64,000 nucleotides of DNA from G963422445 sp963422445. GTDB lineage: Bacteria > Pseudomonadota > Alphaproteobacteria > Thalassobaculales > Thalassobaculaceae. Positions within the stretch are counted from its first letter, which is position 1. Each line of letters opens with the position of its first letter. Made by a program: the position numbers and the translations under genes. The stretch covers positions 5,208,001 through 5,272,000 of the forward strand of contig OY729512.2 in NCBI GenBank assembly GCA_963422445.2. Reading direction: 5' to 3'. Below the pieces are notes generated by a model, which was not told where the DNA came from, did no database searches, and saw only the letters and a program-made list of their open reading frames with translations. Positions 18,533 to 28,264 of the stretch are shown here, piece after piece.

Positions 18533-18686
18533 GGCAGGCGGATCCTGAGCAGGGCTGGTGCAAGCGACAAGGTCGCCTACAGTAGGCCGGTTCGCAATCC
18601 GGCCGGCAATTTGCCTGTTGGCATGATCGCCCGGATATGGCCATATCGGCAGTCAAACATCATCAAGTACCATACGGATACCGCCC

Positions 18687-19646
18687 GTGCCCGACCAGAC
18701 CTATCCGATCGAACTGATCGCGCCAGATATCGAACCTTATCGCGCCGGCAATCGCGGCGTCGAATTCGTGACCACATTCGAGAGCGGTCAACCCGGTCCG
18801 CATGTCATGATCAACGCCGTCACTCATGGCAATGAAATCTGCGGCGCCATCGCTCTCGACCATCTGTTCCGGACCGGCCTTCGGCCCGAGCGTGGGCGCC
18901 TGACGCTCGGATTCGTGAATCATCGCGCCTATGCTGCATTCGATCCGGCAGACCCGGGCAGCAGCCGCTTTGTCGACGAAGATTTCAACCGGGTCTGGGT
19001 CGAAAACCGGCTGGACGGCACGGAGCACACGAATGAATTGCAACGCGCCCGGGAGTTGCGCCCGATCTTCGACAGTGTCGACCTGCTGCTCGATATCCAT
19101 TCGATGAGCACAAATTCTCTTCCCCTGATGATCTGCAACGGGTTGGAAAAGGAGCGCACGTTCGTTCGCGCCGTCAATTACCCGGCTCACATCATGTGCG
19201 GCTCCGGTCATGTCGTCGGCAAGCGACTGATCGAATACACGCCGTTCAACAATCCGTCCAACGCCAAGGTAGCGCTGTTGGTCGAGTGCGGCCAGCACTG
19301 GGCCGCCGAAACCGCGGTCATCGCGCTCGACACCGCGTTGCATTTTCTTCGGGCGGCGGGAACAGTGGCCATCGATTACATTGAGACGCATCTTTCGCTG
19401 GCAGCCCGTAATCCGAAACCGGCGGAAATGTGGGATGTGACCGACGGAATCACTGCCCGGACGGACGAGTTTCAGTTCACGGAACGATATGTCGGCATGG
19501 AAATCATCGAGAAGGCGGGAACCATCATTGCGAATGATGGCGGGTTGGAAATCCGGACGCCTTATGACGATTGCCTGCTGATGATGCCGAACCACAAGGC
19601 CGGCACCGGCACTCGCAAGCTTCGGTTGTGCCGCCGGTCGGAATGA
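18687..19646 (+). CDS. Succinylglutamate desuccinylase/aspartoacylase-family zinc hydrolase
   Basis: 319 residues of the M14-like AstE/AspA family, which removes acyl groups from N-acyl amino acids. The zinc ligands are visible: His47 and Glu50 in THGNEICG, and His138 in LLLDIHSMS. The family Asn-Arg pair appears in DEDFNRVW (residues 101-102). I assign the start to GTG 18687 because no in-frame ATG precedes the conserved core; the ribosome site is weak. Divergent from the MFS exporter. It fits a local theme of N-acyl or amide hydrolysis. Confidence 0.8.
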   Translation: MPDQTYPIELIAPDIEPYRAGNRGVEFVTTFESGQPGPHVMINAVTHGNEICGAIALDHLFRTGLRPERGRLTLGFVNHRAYAAFDPADPGSSRFVDEDFNRVWVENRLDGTEHTNELQRARELRPIFDSVDLLLDIHSMSTNSLPLMICNGLEKERTFVRAVNYPAHIMCGSGHVVGKRLIEYTPFNNPSNAKVALLVECGQHWAAETAVIALDTALHFLRAAGTVAIDYIETHLSLAARNPKPAEMWDVTDGITARTDEFQFTERYVGMEIIEKAGTIIANDGGLEIRTPYDDCLLMMPNHKAGTGTRKLRLCRRSE

Positions 19647-19820
19647 CGTCAACAGCGACGGCTAGGGCTAATGGCACTTGCAGGGGAGTTGCGTCAGGCG
19701 CCGACCTGGATTTCGGCAGGCATCCTCGCTGGCGCCATCGGACAGCATCACACAATCGGGACCGGGTATGATTGATACGTTCAGGGCCAATGGCGGTTGC
19801 ACATCTCGCCTGGTTCATTA

Positions 19821-20668
19821 GATAGTGTCGTCATGAGTGATGTTCATCTGTCCTATCTGTTGGTATCACTCGATGGTTCCTGGAGACGACTCATGGGAAT
19901 GGCTCATCGGCGTCACGACATTTCGGACAGGGTCTGGCTGTTGCTGGAGCCTCATCTGCCTGGTCGAGCGGGAAGTTGGGGTGGAGTGGCACAGGATAAT
20001 CGACGGTTCATTAAATGCGGTCTTGCTGGATTCTGCGCACCGGCGCTCCCTGGCGTGATGTGCCGCCGGACTATGGAGGCTGGAAAAATACCCATCGTCG
20101 GTTCTGTCGCTGGCGGGACAAGGGGCTCTGGGGGGCGTTGCTGGAGTATCTGGTGGATGAGCCGGACGATGAGTGGCTGATGATTGACGCCAGTCATCTC
20201 AAGGTCCATCCCCATGCGAGCGGTGCGGTCGGCGGCAATCAGGCGATGGATCGCACAAAAGGGGGCTGAACACGACGCTGCACCTGGCTGTGGACGCGCA
20301 TGGGATGCCGGTGCAGGTGTTGGTGACCGAGGGGACGGCAGCAGATTGCAGTCAAGCGATCGAGCTGATTGAAGGGATAGATGCCGAGTCCTTGTTGGCG
20401 GACAAGGCCTATGACACGAATGCCATCTTGCTCTTTTGTGAGAAGCATGAAGTCATTCCAGTGGTTCCGCCGAAGCGCAACCGCCAGCACCCCGGAGCGT
20501 ATGATGTCCCTCTCTACCGGCACCGGCATTTGGTGGAGAACGCCTTTCTGTGGCTCAAGCGCTGGCGTGGGATTGCCACGCGATACGCCAGGAATGCCGC
20601 ATCGTTCCTCGCCGCGGTGCAGATTCGGTGTCTGGCGCTCTGGGCTGGCATTTCGTGACGACACTATC
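19821..20668 (+). mobile_element. IS5-family (IS427-group-like) element, copy B
   Basis: 848 bp, opposite orientation to copy A. The same GATAGTGTCGTCA terminal repeats are flanked by a TA duplication (T-TA before, TA-A after). Confidence 0.88.
19893..20658 (+). pseudogene. IS5-family transposase, two-frame, copy B (broken)
   Basis: Same protein as copy A: MGMAHRRHDISDRVWLLLEP, frame disturbed after QDNRRFI by extra bases, then WILRTGAPWRDVPPDYGGWK, WLMIDASHLKVHPHASGAVG, the CAAAAGGGGGC slip site at about 20255, and a second frame from HLAVDAHGMPVQVLVTEGTA to LWAGIS. The programmed -1 junction is expected for the group; the early indels are not, so this copy also looks inactive unless helped in trans. 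Confidence 0.75.
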
Positions 20669-20689
20669 TAAGGCAGCGGGCTTGCGCGG

Positions 20690-21410
20690 CGTCTTCGGCG
20701 GCGTGACTGCATTGCCGAACAGATCGCGGCCGGTGACGGAGCAGGCGTGTGCCGGACAGGCTCGGACTCGGTGGCGAGACGTGGCGGCACCTGTTCAATG
20801 ACCGCATCGAGCAGCTCGGCGGGCGTCGTCGCGCGGGCCTGGCCGTTGACGTCGGGCTCGGTGCTCTGCTCGATGATGGTGAGCCATGTGTCGAAGCCAG
20901 TGCCGCGCCGAGCACAGGCGCGCCCGTCGATGACGATGGTGAACACGGTGCGCGCGGCGCGGTCGGCGAAGGCGTTGCGCCAGGTGGCAGCATCGAGAAG
21001 ACCGAGCGGATGTGGCGCGGATCGGCGTCGTGGCGGATGCGCTCGATCCCGGGCGTTGCCGAGAACGGCAGGTTTATCAGCACTACCGTCGGCTGGACAT
21101 ACGGCAGGAAGTCGGTGAGGGCCTCAGCGTTGTGGTGGGTGACGGAGGTCCCGGGAAACAAGCCCGCAAGCAGCCCGGCGGGGATGGTCGCGATCTCGTT
21201 CAGATGCAAGCGCCCGGCGGCGCAGCTTCCCATGGCGCACTCCGCCATCACGGCGAGCATCCCGGTGCCGGTCGACGGCTTCAGCACGGTGTCGCCTAGC
21301 CGGACGGCGGCGGCGCGGAGTGCCGCATAGGCGAGCGGCAGCGGGGTCGAAAACTGCTGCAATCGCACCTGGTCATCCAACCGCCCGGTGTGCGAAGGTT
21401 CCAGCGCACA
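20690..21410 (-). pseudogene. Strawberry-notch-like / N6-methylase-fold protein remnant
   Basis: The minus strand reads RLDDQVRLQQFSTPLPLAYA, AALRAAAVRLGDTVLKPSTG (nucleotide/SAM loop, normally EPSAGTG), FPGTSVTHHNAEALTDFL and VVLINLPFSATPGIERI (an NPPF-type methylase motif altered to NLPF). Then a frame change leads to FTIVIDGRACARRGTGFDTW. This arrangement is the N-terminal methylase-like domain of the large strawberry-notch helicases found on plasmids and integrative elements. It is truncated at the IS5 copy B junction and frameshifted, with the motif residues mutated. Confidence 0.55.
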
Positions 21411-21411
21411 A

Positions 21412-21690
21412 CTAGCGGCAGGCGTCGCGCCGCAGCGGCATCCCATAAAGCTGCCTGGGATTGCCATGCGATTCGATATAGCGGCCGTTGCTGCGCGCAT
21501 AGCCCTTGCTGGTGCCCAAGAGGCACCAGTTCGTCGCCGCGTACAGGGTTCCCGAGAAAGGCTTCGGGTTCACAAAACGTTCCGCCAGCAACAGGGGATG
21601 GCCATACGCCGCCTGCCAGTCCGCGCTCAGGCGTTTCGTCATCCGCGCCAGTGCAAAACGGGCCGGGCCGTGAACCAGGCCGTCGGGAGC
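21412..21690 (-). pseudogene. DruA-like (DUF4338) C-terminal remnant
   Basis: The minus strand reads ARMTKRLSADWQAAYGHPLL, then LAERFVNPKPFSGTLYAATN, WCLLGTSKGYARSNGRYIES and HGNPRQLYGMPLRRDACR. The order DW..xYGHPxLLxExFVxPxxFxGTxYxAxNW is the C-terminal signature of DUF4338, the domain of DruA from Druantia defence systems and of some transposon proteins. Only about 90 residues remain; the upstream part is lost. A second, distinct DruA domain in this window is fused to a Tn5-like transposase (37544-41057). Confidence 0.6.
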
Positions 21691-21844
21691 AGAACCCGTA
21701 ATCAGACTTGGGCGGCTACAATTTTGCGGACGGATGCGGCGTCACGAACCCAGCCTCGCGTCACCCCAATCGAGCACTCGTGAACCGAATGCTGACCTAA
21801 AATGTACGTCGAATGGGTATGTCGGAAGATGCTCGGACGGAGAT

Positions 21845-22801
21845 CTATCGCGTTAATCGTGGTCGTATATTGCCAGGATTTCTCCGATAGAGGATGTACA
21901 TGCCGGTACCGAGTATGAGAGCCATTCCGAGGCTGGCCGTGACATCCGGAACATCGCCCCAGATCGCGAAACTCCAGAAGGTCGCGATCGGAAGAGCTAC
22001 ATACTCGAAAGGAGCGACCTTTGCCGCTTCGCCGAGCCGGTAGGCTTGGCCCAGCAGGAAACCGCCGATGCCGCTGGCGACGCCGCACCAGACAAAAAGC
22101 CACAAATCCGCCTGGTCCGGCCAGCGCCAGGCACGCAGGAGAAACTCCAGGCTGGGGTTTCCGGTGCCCGAAAACCGACCGTCGCCCACCAACAGGCCGA
22201 TGGCGATACTCGCGGTGATGAAAGTGGATTCGGCGTAGAACGCCATCACCGATGCCCGGTCGGTCCGGCCGATCTTGCGCGACAGCATGTGCATCATGGC
22301 GTAGCAGAGAGCGGCAGCGACGGGCGTCAGCGCTACCCATTCGAAGACGGAAGTGCCGGGTCGCGTCATTACCACGACGCCCGCGAGGCCGACCACCACG
22401 GCGGTCCAGCGGCGCGGCCCGACTTTTTCGCCGAGGACGACAACGGAGAGCAACGTGATGAACAGCGGTGCGACGAAGAAGATCGCTACCGCCTCGGCGA
22501 GCGGCATAGCCGAAACGGCCAGGAAGAAGGCCATGTTGGCCATCACGAGAAACCCGCCCCTCAGGACAAGCCACCCAAACGCGCGGCTTTTGACCATGCG
22601 CAGCCCGCCTTCGAGGCGCAATATCACGAGAATGATCGTTAGCCCAAGCATCGATCGCGCCAGCATGATCTGATGCAGCGCGTAGTCGGAGCTTAACCAT
22701 TTGACGGCACTGTCCTGCAGCGTGATCACTGCCATCGCCGCCAGGATGCAGTATATGCCGCCGATGTTGTTCGGCGGTCGTGCCGTGCCGTCGCTGCTCA
22801 T
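21845..22801 (-). CDS. EamA/DMT-family transporter
   Basis: 318 residues, ten predicted TM helices in two EamA repeats (about 18-145 and 165-305). Repeat 1 ends with VVVLGEKVGPRRWTAVVVGLAGVVV and repeat 2 has GFLLGQAYRLGEAAKVAPFEY, both typical of RhaT/YdcZ-like DMT permeases. Intact, unlike the related gene at 1360-2271. No linked enzyme tells the substrate. Confidence 0.82.
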   Translation of the reverse strand: MSSDGTARPPNNIGGIYCILAAMAVITLQDSAVKWLSSDYALHQIMLARSMLGLTIILVILRLEGGLRMVKSRAFGWLVLRGGFLVMANMAFFLAVSAMPLAEAVAIFFVAPLFITLLSVVVLGEKVGPRRWTAVVVGLAGVVVMTRPGTSVFEWVALTPVAAALCYAMMHMLSRKIGRTDRASVMAFYAESTFITASIAIGLLVGDGRFSGTGNPSLEFLLRAWRWPDQADLWLFVWCGVASGIGGFLLGQAYRLGEAAKVAPFEYVALPIATFWSFAIWGDVPDVTASLGMALILGTGMYILYRRNPGNIRPRLTR

Positions 22802-23004
22802 CGCCCATTACGTCCGTACTTGATTTTCCCGCCGGACCGTTCGCGACCGGACGGAGATGATCGAACTATTCCTATAACGATTCCGCGCACCGCATGGTAT
22901 CGATTATGGTTTAGCCGATGTTCCGCGTCTTTTGGGACCAGGCCGGAGGCGGTCGTCCACTCTGCCCGGAAGGTCACAGTGGGAAAACGAACGGGAGAAA
23001 TCGG

Positions 23005-23527
23005 ATGGAATCAGTGCGCGAGCAAGGCCGCAGGCTTCTTGGTGAAACACTCGGCGCGGAATATCTGCAGCGCCGCGACGAGTCGACCACCGCGTTCAAC
23101 GCGCCGTTGCGGAAGTTCTCCGAAACCGCCGCCTTCGGCATGATCCGGAGCCGGCCGGGCCTCGAACCGAAGGTCCGCAGCATGCTGTGCCTCGCCATGT
23201 TGACCGCGCTGAACCGCCCCCACGAACTGGAATTGCACCTGACCAGCGCGGTCAATAACGGCTGTACTGTCGAAGAAATCCGCGAACCGCTTATGCACGT
23301 GGCTCCGGTGAAACGCACATGTAGCGTTTGGCGTGCCGGGAATAGTCGACATCGGGGCAACATCGTGTGTCACCGGAGCCACGTGCATAAGCGGTATCCG
23401 CGAAACTCTATTGCATACGGTCCCGTATTGCGGAATCCCGGCGACTGTGGACTCGATCAAGGTCGCGGAACGGGTTCTGACCGAAAAGGGCTTGCTGCCG
23501 GTGGCGGATGATGAACAATCCGGTTGA
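23005..23527 (+). pseudogene. Carboxymuconolactone decarboxylase family gene split by a 110-bp MITE
   Basis: ATG 23005 has GGGAGA upstream. The frame reads MESVREQGRRLLGETLGAEY, SMLCLAMLTALNRPHELELH and NNGCTVEEIRE, the AhpD/CMD fold. After a 110-bp insertion plus an 8-bp target copy the original frame resumes as IRETLLHTVPYCGIPATVDS, KVAERVLTEKGLLPVADDEQ and a stop. Total added length 118 bp breaks the frame. Removing the insert restores a normal protein of about 134 residues. The next gene is hyuA, so this may once have been the first gene of that operon. Confidence 0.8.
23286..23395. repeat. 110-bp MITE-like inverted-repeat element
   Basis: Perfect 26-bp terminal inverted repeats starting ACCGCTTATGCACGTGGCTC at both ends, flanked by an 8-bp direct duplication ATCCGCGA (23278-23285 and 23396-23403). 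No coding capacity. The 8-bp target size fits families such as IS256, IS1595 or IS66, but I do not recognise the ends. Confidence 0.88.
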
Positions 23528-23587
23528 ACGGGAATCCGTTCGGCATTCCCGCCTGTTTCCGACGGGTCCCAAACACGGAGCTTGCCC

Positions 23588-25675
23588 ATGACCTGGCGTA
23601 TTGGCGTTGATATCGGCGGAACCTTTACCGATGTTGCGGTGGTCGACGAGGCTGACGGAGCGATCGGCGTAGCCAAGGTGTCCTCGACGCCCGAGGATTT
23701 CGCTCAGGGTGTCACCACGGCCCTGGACCAGGCGATCGAACGGTTTCAAATCCGGCCCGATGCTGTAACGCTCCTAGCTCACGCGACAACCATTGTCACC
23801 AACGCGATCCTTGAAGAAAAGGGCGCTCGGGTTGGAATGGTCGCGACGCGGGGCTTCCGCGATATCCTCGAGTTACGGCGGTCGGCCCGGGCCGACCTTT
23901 ACGACATGTTCCAGGACTCGCCATCGGTTCTGGTTGCGCGCCGCCATCGCATGGAAATCACCGAGCGCATCGGCGCCGACGGCACGGTCGTCGTTCCGCT
24001 GGCCGAAGACGAAATCGACGGTCTGATCGCCGCGCTGAAGGCGGCCGATGTCGAAGTGGTGGCGGTTTCCCTGCTCTTCTCCTTTCTCAACGACAGCCAC
24101 GAACGGCGGTTGGGCGAACGGCTGCGGGCGGCGTTGCCTGACATCCCGATCTTTCTGTCCAGCGAAGTGTTGCCGGAAATCCGCGAATTCGAGCGAACCA
24201 GCACAACGGCGGTCTGTGCCTATGTTGCGCCGTTGCTTGGTTCCTATCTGTCCCGCCTCAAGGATGCGGTTTGTGGCATGGGACTGCCGGAACCTTATGT
24301 GATGGGGTCCGGCGGCGGTGTTTTCGAGATCGAGGAGAGCTTGCGTCTGCCTGCAATGGTGGCGGAGTCGGGACCGGCCGCTGGTGTCATCGCTGCGGCG
24401 CTGGCGGGCCGGCAGACCGGGCGGCCGGACCTCCTGTCTTTCGACATGGGCGGCACGACTGCCAAGGCAAGCCTGATTCGTGACGGAGCAATCGAAACGA
24501 CCCCGGAATACGAGGTCGGGGGTGGCGGCAGTGCGTCACGCTGGCTGCATGGCACGGGGCACCCGATCCGGGTGCCGGTCATCGACCTTGCCGAAGTCAG
24601 CGCCGGCGGCGGCAGTATTGCCTGGATCGATCCGGCCGGCGCATTACGGGTTGGACCGCGGAGTGCCGGAGCGGTACCGGGTCCGGTCTGTTATGCTCGT
24701 GGCGGGATCGAGCCCACGGTGACGGACGCAAATCTTGTTCTGGGTCGGCTGGACGCGACCTCGCTGCTTGCCGGCGCCCTGCCGATAGACTTTGCCCGCG
24801 CCGAGGCCGCGATCACCGAAAACATCGCTCGCCCGCTCGGGATTACGTTACAACAGGCCTCGGCGGCGATTGTGACTGTTGTCAATAACGCCATGGCCGA
24901 GGCACTGCGCATCGTCTCGGTCGAACGCGGCCATGACGCCAGAGCCTTTTCGCTGATCTGTTTCGGTGGCGCCGGACCATTGCACGCCGCAGCGCTTGCC
25001 GAAGAACTGGAAATGAACGAGGTCGTGGTTCCTCCGGTTCCCGGCGCGTTTTCCGCGCTCGGACTGGTCGGCTCCGACGTCAAACGTGACTACGGCCGGA
25101 CCTTCTTTGCCGCACTCGATGAGTGCGACCCGGCCGCTCTCGAAACGGTCTATCGGGATCTCGAAACGACAGCGCGACAGATGTTGACACGCACCGGCAT
25201 CGGGCCCGAGGAATGGCGCATGGAGCGCAGCGCGGATATGCGTTATATCCGGCAGGCGTATGAACTGAATGTACCGGCATCGGCGGCGATCGATCAAGCG
25301 GCGCTCGTTGACCTGTCCGACCGGTATCACGACCGGCATGAACAGACCTACGGCCATGCCAATCGCAGCGAACGAATCCAGATCGTCACTCTCAGGCTTT
25401 CGGCGTCGGCCCGGTTGCCTGATCTCGTCCTTGCGCAGAAGAGTCCGGCCGGTGCCGGGCAGGGCAGCAAAAAGGCTAGGCGGGATGTCTGGTTCGGGGT
25501 TGCCGGCGCGGTCGAGACGGCGATTCACGACCGTGACCGGATGGCGCCGGGTGAGAGCCTTGTCGGTCCCGTCATCATCGCATCTCTCGACTCGACGATC
25601 GTTGTACCGCCGTTGTGGATGGCGCGAATGGACGATCGCGGATTTGTCCTTCTCACTCGGGGAGACGTTTCATGA
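23588..25675 (+). CDS. hyuA: Hydantoinase/oxoprolinase-type ATPase subunit A
   Basis: 695 residues. The N-terminal ATP-grasp-like actin-fold signature IGVDIGGTFTDVAVVD (residues 5-20) is followed by the HyuA core with DLLSFDMGGTTAKASLIRDG and GGGSASRW, and a C-terminal conserved block PPVPGAFSALGLVGSDVKRDY. Members include N-methylhydantoinase, 5-oxoprolinase, acetone carboxylase beta and caprolactamase subunits, which couple ATP hydrolysis to ring opening or carboxylation. ATG 23588 has GGAG eight bases upstream. Its stop overlaps the hyuB start. No acetone carboxylase gamma subunit is present, so cyclic amide hydrolysis is favoured. Confidence 0.9.
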   Translation: MTWRIGVDIGGTFTDVAVVDEADGAIGVAKVSSTPEDFAQGVTTALDQAIERFQIRPDAVTLLAHATTIVTNAILEEKGARVGMVATRGFRDILELRRSARADLYDMFQDSPSVLVARRHRMEITERIGADGTVVVPLAEDEIDGLIAALKAADVEVVAVSLLFSFLNDSHERRLGERLRAALPDIPIFLSSEVLPEIREFERTSTTAVCAYVAPLLGSYLSRLKDAVCGMGLPEPYVMGSGGGVFEIEESLRLPAMVAESGPAAGVIAAALAGRQTGRPDLLSFDMGGTTAKASLIRDGAIETTPEYEVGGGGSASRWLHGTGHPIRVPVIDLAEVSAGGGSIAWIDPAGALRVGPRSAGAVPGPVCYARGGIEPTVTDANLVLGRLDATSLLAGALPIDFARAEAAITENIARPLGITLQQASAAIVTVVNNAMAEALRIVSVERGHDARAFSLICFGGAGPLHAAALAEELEMNEVVVPPVPGAFSALGLVGSDVKRDYGRTFFAALDECDPAALETVYRDLETTARQMLTRTGIGPEEWRMERSADMRYIRQAYELNVPASAAIDQAALVDLSDRYHDRHEQTYGHANRSERIQIVTLRLSASARLPDLVLAQKSPAGAGQGSKKARRDVWFGVAGAVETAIHDRDRMAPGESLVGPVIIASLDSTIVVPPLWMARMDDRGFVLLTRGDVS

Positions 25676-27441
25676 CTGAGTCCGGCAGGCACGGTTTCGA
25701 TGCCGCGACGTTCGTGATCATCAGGAACTCACTTTATGCAGCGGCCGAGGAAATGAAGATCGTCCTCGCCAAGACCGCCTATTCACCAATCCTGAAGGTG
25801 GCGGGCGACTATTCCTGCGGCATCTTCGATGCGAAAGGTCAGATGGTCGCGCAGGGCCCGGACCTGCCGATCCATCTCGGTTCGATGCCGGATGCAGTGA
25901 AGGCGGTGGTCTCGGCGTTCGACGAATTCGCCGACGGCGACGTGTTCATCCATAACGATCCGTATTTTGGCGGCAGCCATCTGCCGGACGTGAATGTTGT
26001 CACGCCTGCTTTCCATGGAGACCGGTTGATCGGCTTCGCCTGCGTTCGGGCGCATTGGCCGGATGTCGGCAGCGCGACGCCCGGCAGCTATGGCGCGGTG
26101 ACCGAAATCTACGGTGAAGGGCTGCGCTTGCCGCCAACCCGTCTTTACGTGGCCGGCGAGCTCAACCGGGATGTCGATGGCATCATCTTTGCCAATGTGC
26201 GGACACCGGCCGAGCGGCGTGGCGATCTCGGCGCTCAGGTGGCGGCGAACCGCCGCGCCGTGCAAAGGCTGCGGACACTGGCGACAAAATACGGAACCGG
26301 AACCCTGCTCCGGGCGATGGACGAGGTCATGGACTATTCCGAACGAATGATGCGGACCCTGCTGTCGCGGCTGCCGGACGGGGAGGGCAGTTTTGAAGAT
26401 TTCTGCGACGGGGATGGAATCATTGAAGACGGAGAGACCGAGGATCAGACGATCACGATCCGGATGCGGGTCCGCAAATATGGCGACAGCATGTCCATCG
26501 ATTTTACCGGCACTGATCCGTTGGTCGCAGGTCCGATGAATGCGCCGTTGTCAGTCACCACGTCCGGCGTTTATTGCGCTCTCAAGACCATTGTCGATCC
26601 GGAAGGACTGGCGCCGCCCAATTCCGGGTGCTGGCGGACCGTTTCGGTGACGGCACCGGAGGGTTGTATGCTCAATGCGGCGTTTCCGGCACCGGTCGTC
26701 TACGCCAATCACGAGGTCTCGCACCGGATCTGCGACATGATCTTCGGCGCGGTGGCGCCATTCTGGCCCGATAATGTGATGGCCTGCTCGCAGGGTACGT
26801 CGGCCGTCATCACCTTCGGCGGCAAGGATCCGCGCGACGGCCAGCGTTATGTCAGCTACGAGACGATCAAGGGCGGTTTCGGTGCTCGCCCGGTGAAAGA
26901 CGGCGTGAATGCCGTGGCCAGCGGGATCTCGAACACCATGAACACGCCGATCGAGGTGTTGGAGATGAGTTTCCCGCTGCGCGTCGACGAATATGCGCTG
27001 ACGCCGGACAGCGGCGGCGCCGGCACTTGGCGCGGTGGTCTGGCGGCTCACCGAACCTGGACCGTGCTCGGTCACCGAACGCGGGCGGCGGTGTGTCTCG
27101 AACGCGTCCGCTCCGCGCCGTTTGGTCTGCACGGCGGTTCGGCCGGCGCGGCAGCACAAATCTGGTCCGAAGACGTCGCAGGCCATACCCGTCCGGCACC
27201 AGGCAAGGGTGGGTTCGATGTTTCCGATGGTGGCAAGATTCATCTCCGCGTGCCGGGCTCCGGGGGCTACGGCCCCCCGTCAGGCCGCGACCGGGCCGCC
27301 CTGCGGGCGGACATTCTCGACGGTTATGTCACGGAGGCAGCGGCCCATGCGGTCTACGGCGTCGAAGATCCGCCCGCGCTCTTGACGAGCGAACCCGGCG
27401 GACAGTCAGCGATCGCTTCAGAAGGAACGACAAGGCCATGA
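25672..27441 (+). CDS. hyuB: Hydantoinase/oxoprolinase-type subunit B
   Basis: 589 residues of the HyuB family. Conserved stretches include RNSLYAAAEEMKIVLAKTAY near residue 18, DVFIHNDPYFGGSHLPDVN (metal/substrate region, about residue 95), FANVRTPAERRGDLGAQVAA, SVTTSGVYCALKTIVDP and LTPDSGGAGTWRGG. It forms the catalytic complex with HyuA. The start ATG overlaps the HyuA stop by four bases and its stop overlaps the aldolase ATG, so the operon is tightly coupled. Intact and of normal length. Confidence 0.9.
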   Translation: MTESGRHGFDAATFVIIRNSLYAAAEEMKIVLAKTAYSPILKVAGDYSCGIFDAKGQMVAQGPDLPIHLGSMPDAVKAVVSAFDEFADGDVFIHNDPYFGGSHLPDVNVVTPAFHGDRLIGFACVRAHWPDVGSATPGSYGAVTEIYGEGLRLPPTRLYVAGELNRDVDGIIFANVRTPAERRGDLGAQVAANRRAVQRLRTLATKYGTGTLLRAMDEVMDYSERMMRTLLSRLPDGEGSFEDFCDGDGIIEDGETEDQTITIRMRVRKYGDSMSIDFTGTDPLVAGPMNAPLSVTTSGVYCALKTIVDPEGLAPPNSGCWRTVSVTAPEGCMLNAAFPAPVVYANHEVSHRICDMIFGAVAPFWPDNVMACSQGTSAVITFGGKDPRDGQRYVSYETIKGGFGARPVKDGVNAVASGISNTMNTPIEVLEMSFPLRVDEYALTPDSGGAGTWRGGLAAHRTWTVLGHRTRAAVCLERVRSAPFGLHGGSAGAAAQIWSEDVAGHTRPAPGKGGFDVSDGGKIHLRVPGSGGYGPPSGRDRAALRADILDGYVTEAAAHAVYGVEDPPALLTSEPGGQSAIASEGTTRP

Positions 27442-28235
27442 TCATGTCGAACACGTTCCGGCAGGCGCTGGCTGCCGGCAAACCGACCATCGCAACCCAT
27501 TTTCTGTTCGCCGATCCCGACATTCCGGAATTGATTGGTGATATCGGCCTGTTCGACTATGCGGAGTTCGGCGCCGAATACTCGGTTCTGGATATGCGCC
27601 TGCTTTATCATCTGGCGCGGGCCGGGCAATGCGGCAATTTGCCTCTGATGATCAAGGTCGATCAGGAAAGTCAGGGATTCTGGGCTCAGGCCGCGCTCGG
27701 CGCCGGGTTCAAATCGGTGTTGTTCACCGATATCCGCACCGCCGACGATATTGTCACATGTCGTCGGACGATCCGGCCCGACACACCAGGCGCCGACGGT
27801 ATGATGGGGGTCAAGATCCGGCGTCCGGCGCTGTCGGCCTACGCGCCGGACGGTTATATCGAGGATCTCGAATCGGTCGTCTTCGCGGTGATGTTAGAGA
27901 AGAACGCAGCCGTTGAGGATATTGATGCGGTTCTGACAGCGGCTCGCGACAAGGGTGTCGATCTGGTGCAATGGGGGCCCGCCGATTACGGGTTTTCGCG
28001 TGGCGAGCCGCATCTCATGTTCAGCGCGGCGATCCGTCCGGCAGAGGAGCGGGTGATTGCCAAATGCATCGAATACGGGGTCGCCCCGCGCATCGAGATT
28101 GCCGAGGTAGACCAGGCGAAGCGATACATCGATCTTGGCGTTCGTCATTTTTGCATCGGCTGGGACCGTTTTATCCTGCAGGCGAGTTTCCGAACGCTCG
28201 GCGAGGGCATGCGCAAACTCGTCGAAACCCTTTAG
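27438..28235 (+). CDS. HpcH/HpaI aldolase/citrate lyase family protein
   Basis: 265 residues, TIM-barrel family that cleaves or forms C-C bonds in acyl-CoA or 2-oxo acid substrates using a divalent metal. Visible family segments include LFDYAEFGAEYSVLD, LMIKVDQESQGFW, KSVLFTDIRTADD, DLVQWGPADYGFSRG and a C-terminal VRHFCIGWDRFILQ. Start ATG 27438 overlaps the hyuB stop. It is unusually embedded between hyuB and a D-aminoacylase, suggesting that the ring-opened product is later split by a retro-aldol step. Substrate not deducible. Confidence 0.78.
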   Translation: MIMSNTFRQALAAGKPTIATHFLFADPDIPELIGDIGLFDYAEFGAEYSVLDMRLLYHLARAGQCGNLPLMIKVDQESQGFWAQAALGAGFKSVLFTDIRTADDIVTCRRTIRPDTPGADGMMGVKIRRPALSAYAPDGYIEDLESVVFAVMLEKNAAVEDIDAVLTAARDKGVDLVQWGPADYGFSRGEPHLMFSAAIRPAEERVIAKCIEYGVAPRIEIAEVDQAKRYIDLGVRHFCIGWDRFILQASFRTLGEGMRKLVETL

Positions 28236-28264
28236 TCAGTGCTATCTGCGGAGAGAACGAGATC

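Noticed and set aside
23286..23395. The palindromic 110-bp element as a terminator or attenuator of the CMD gene
   Set aside because: Exact 8-bp target duplication and interruption of a coding frame show an inserted element; no T-tract follows.
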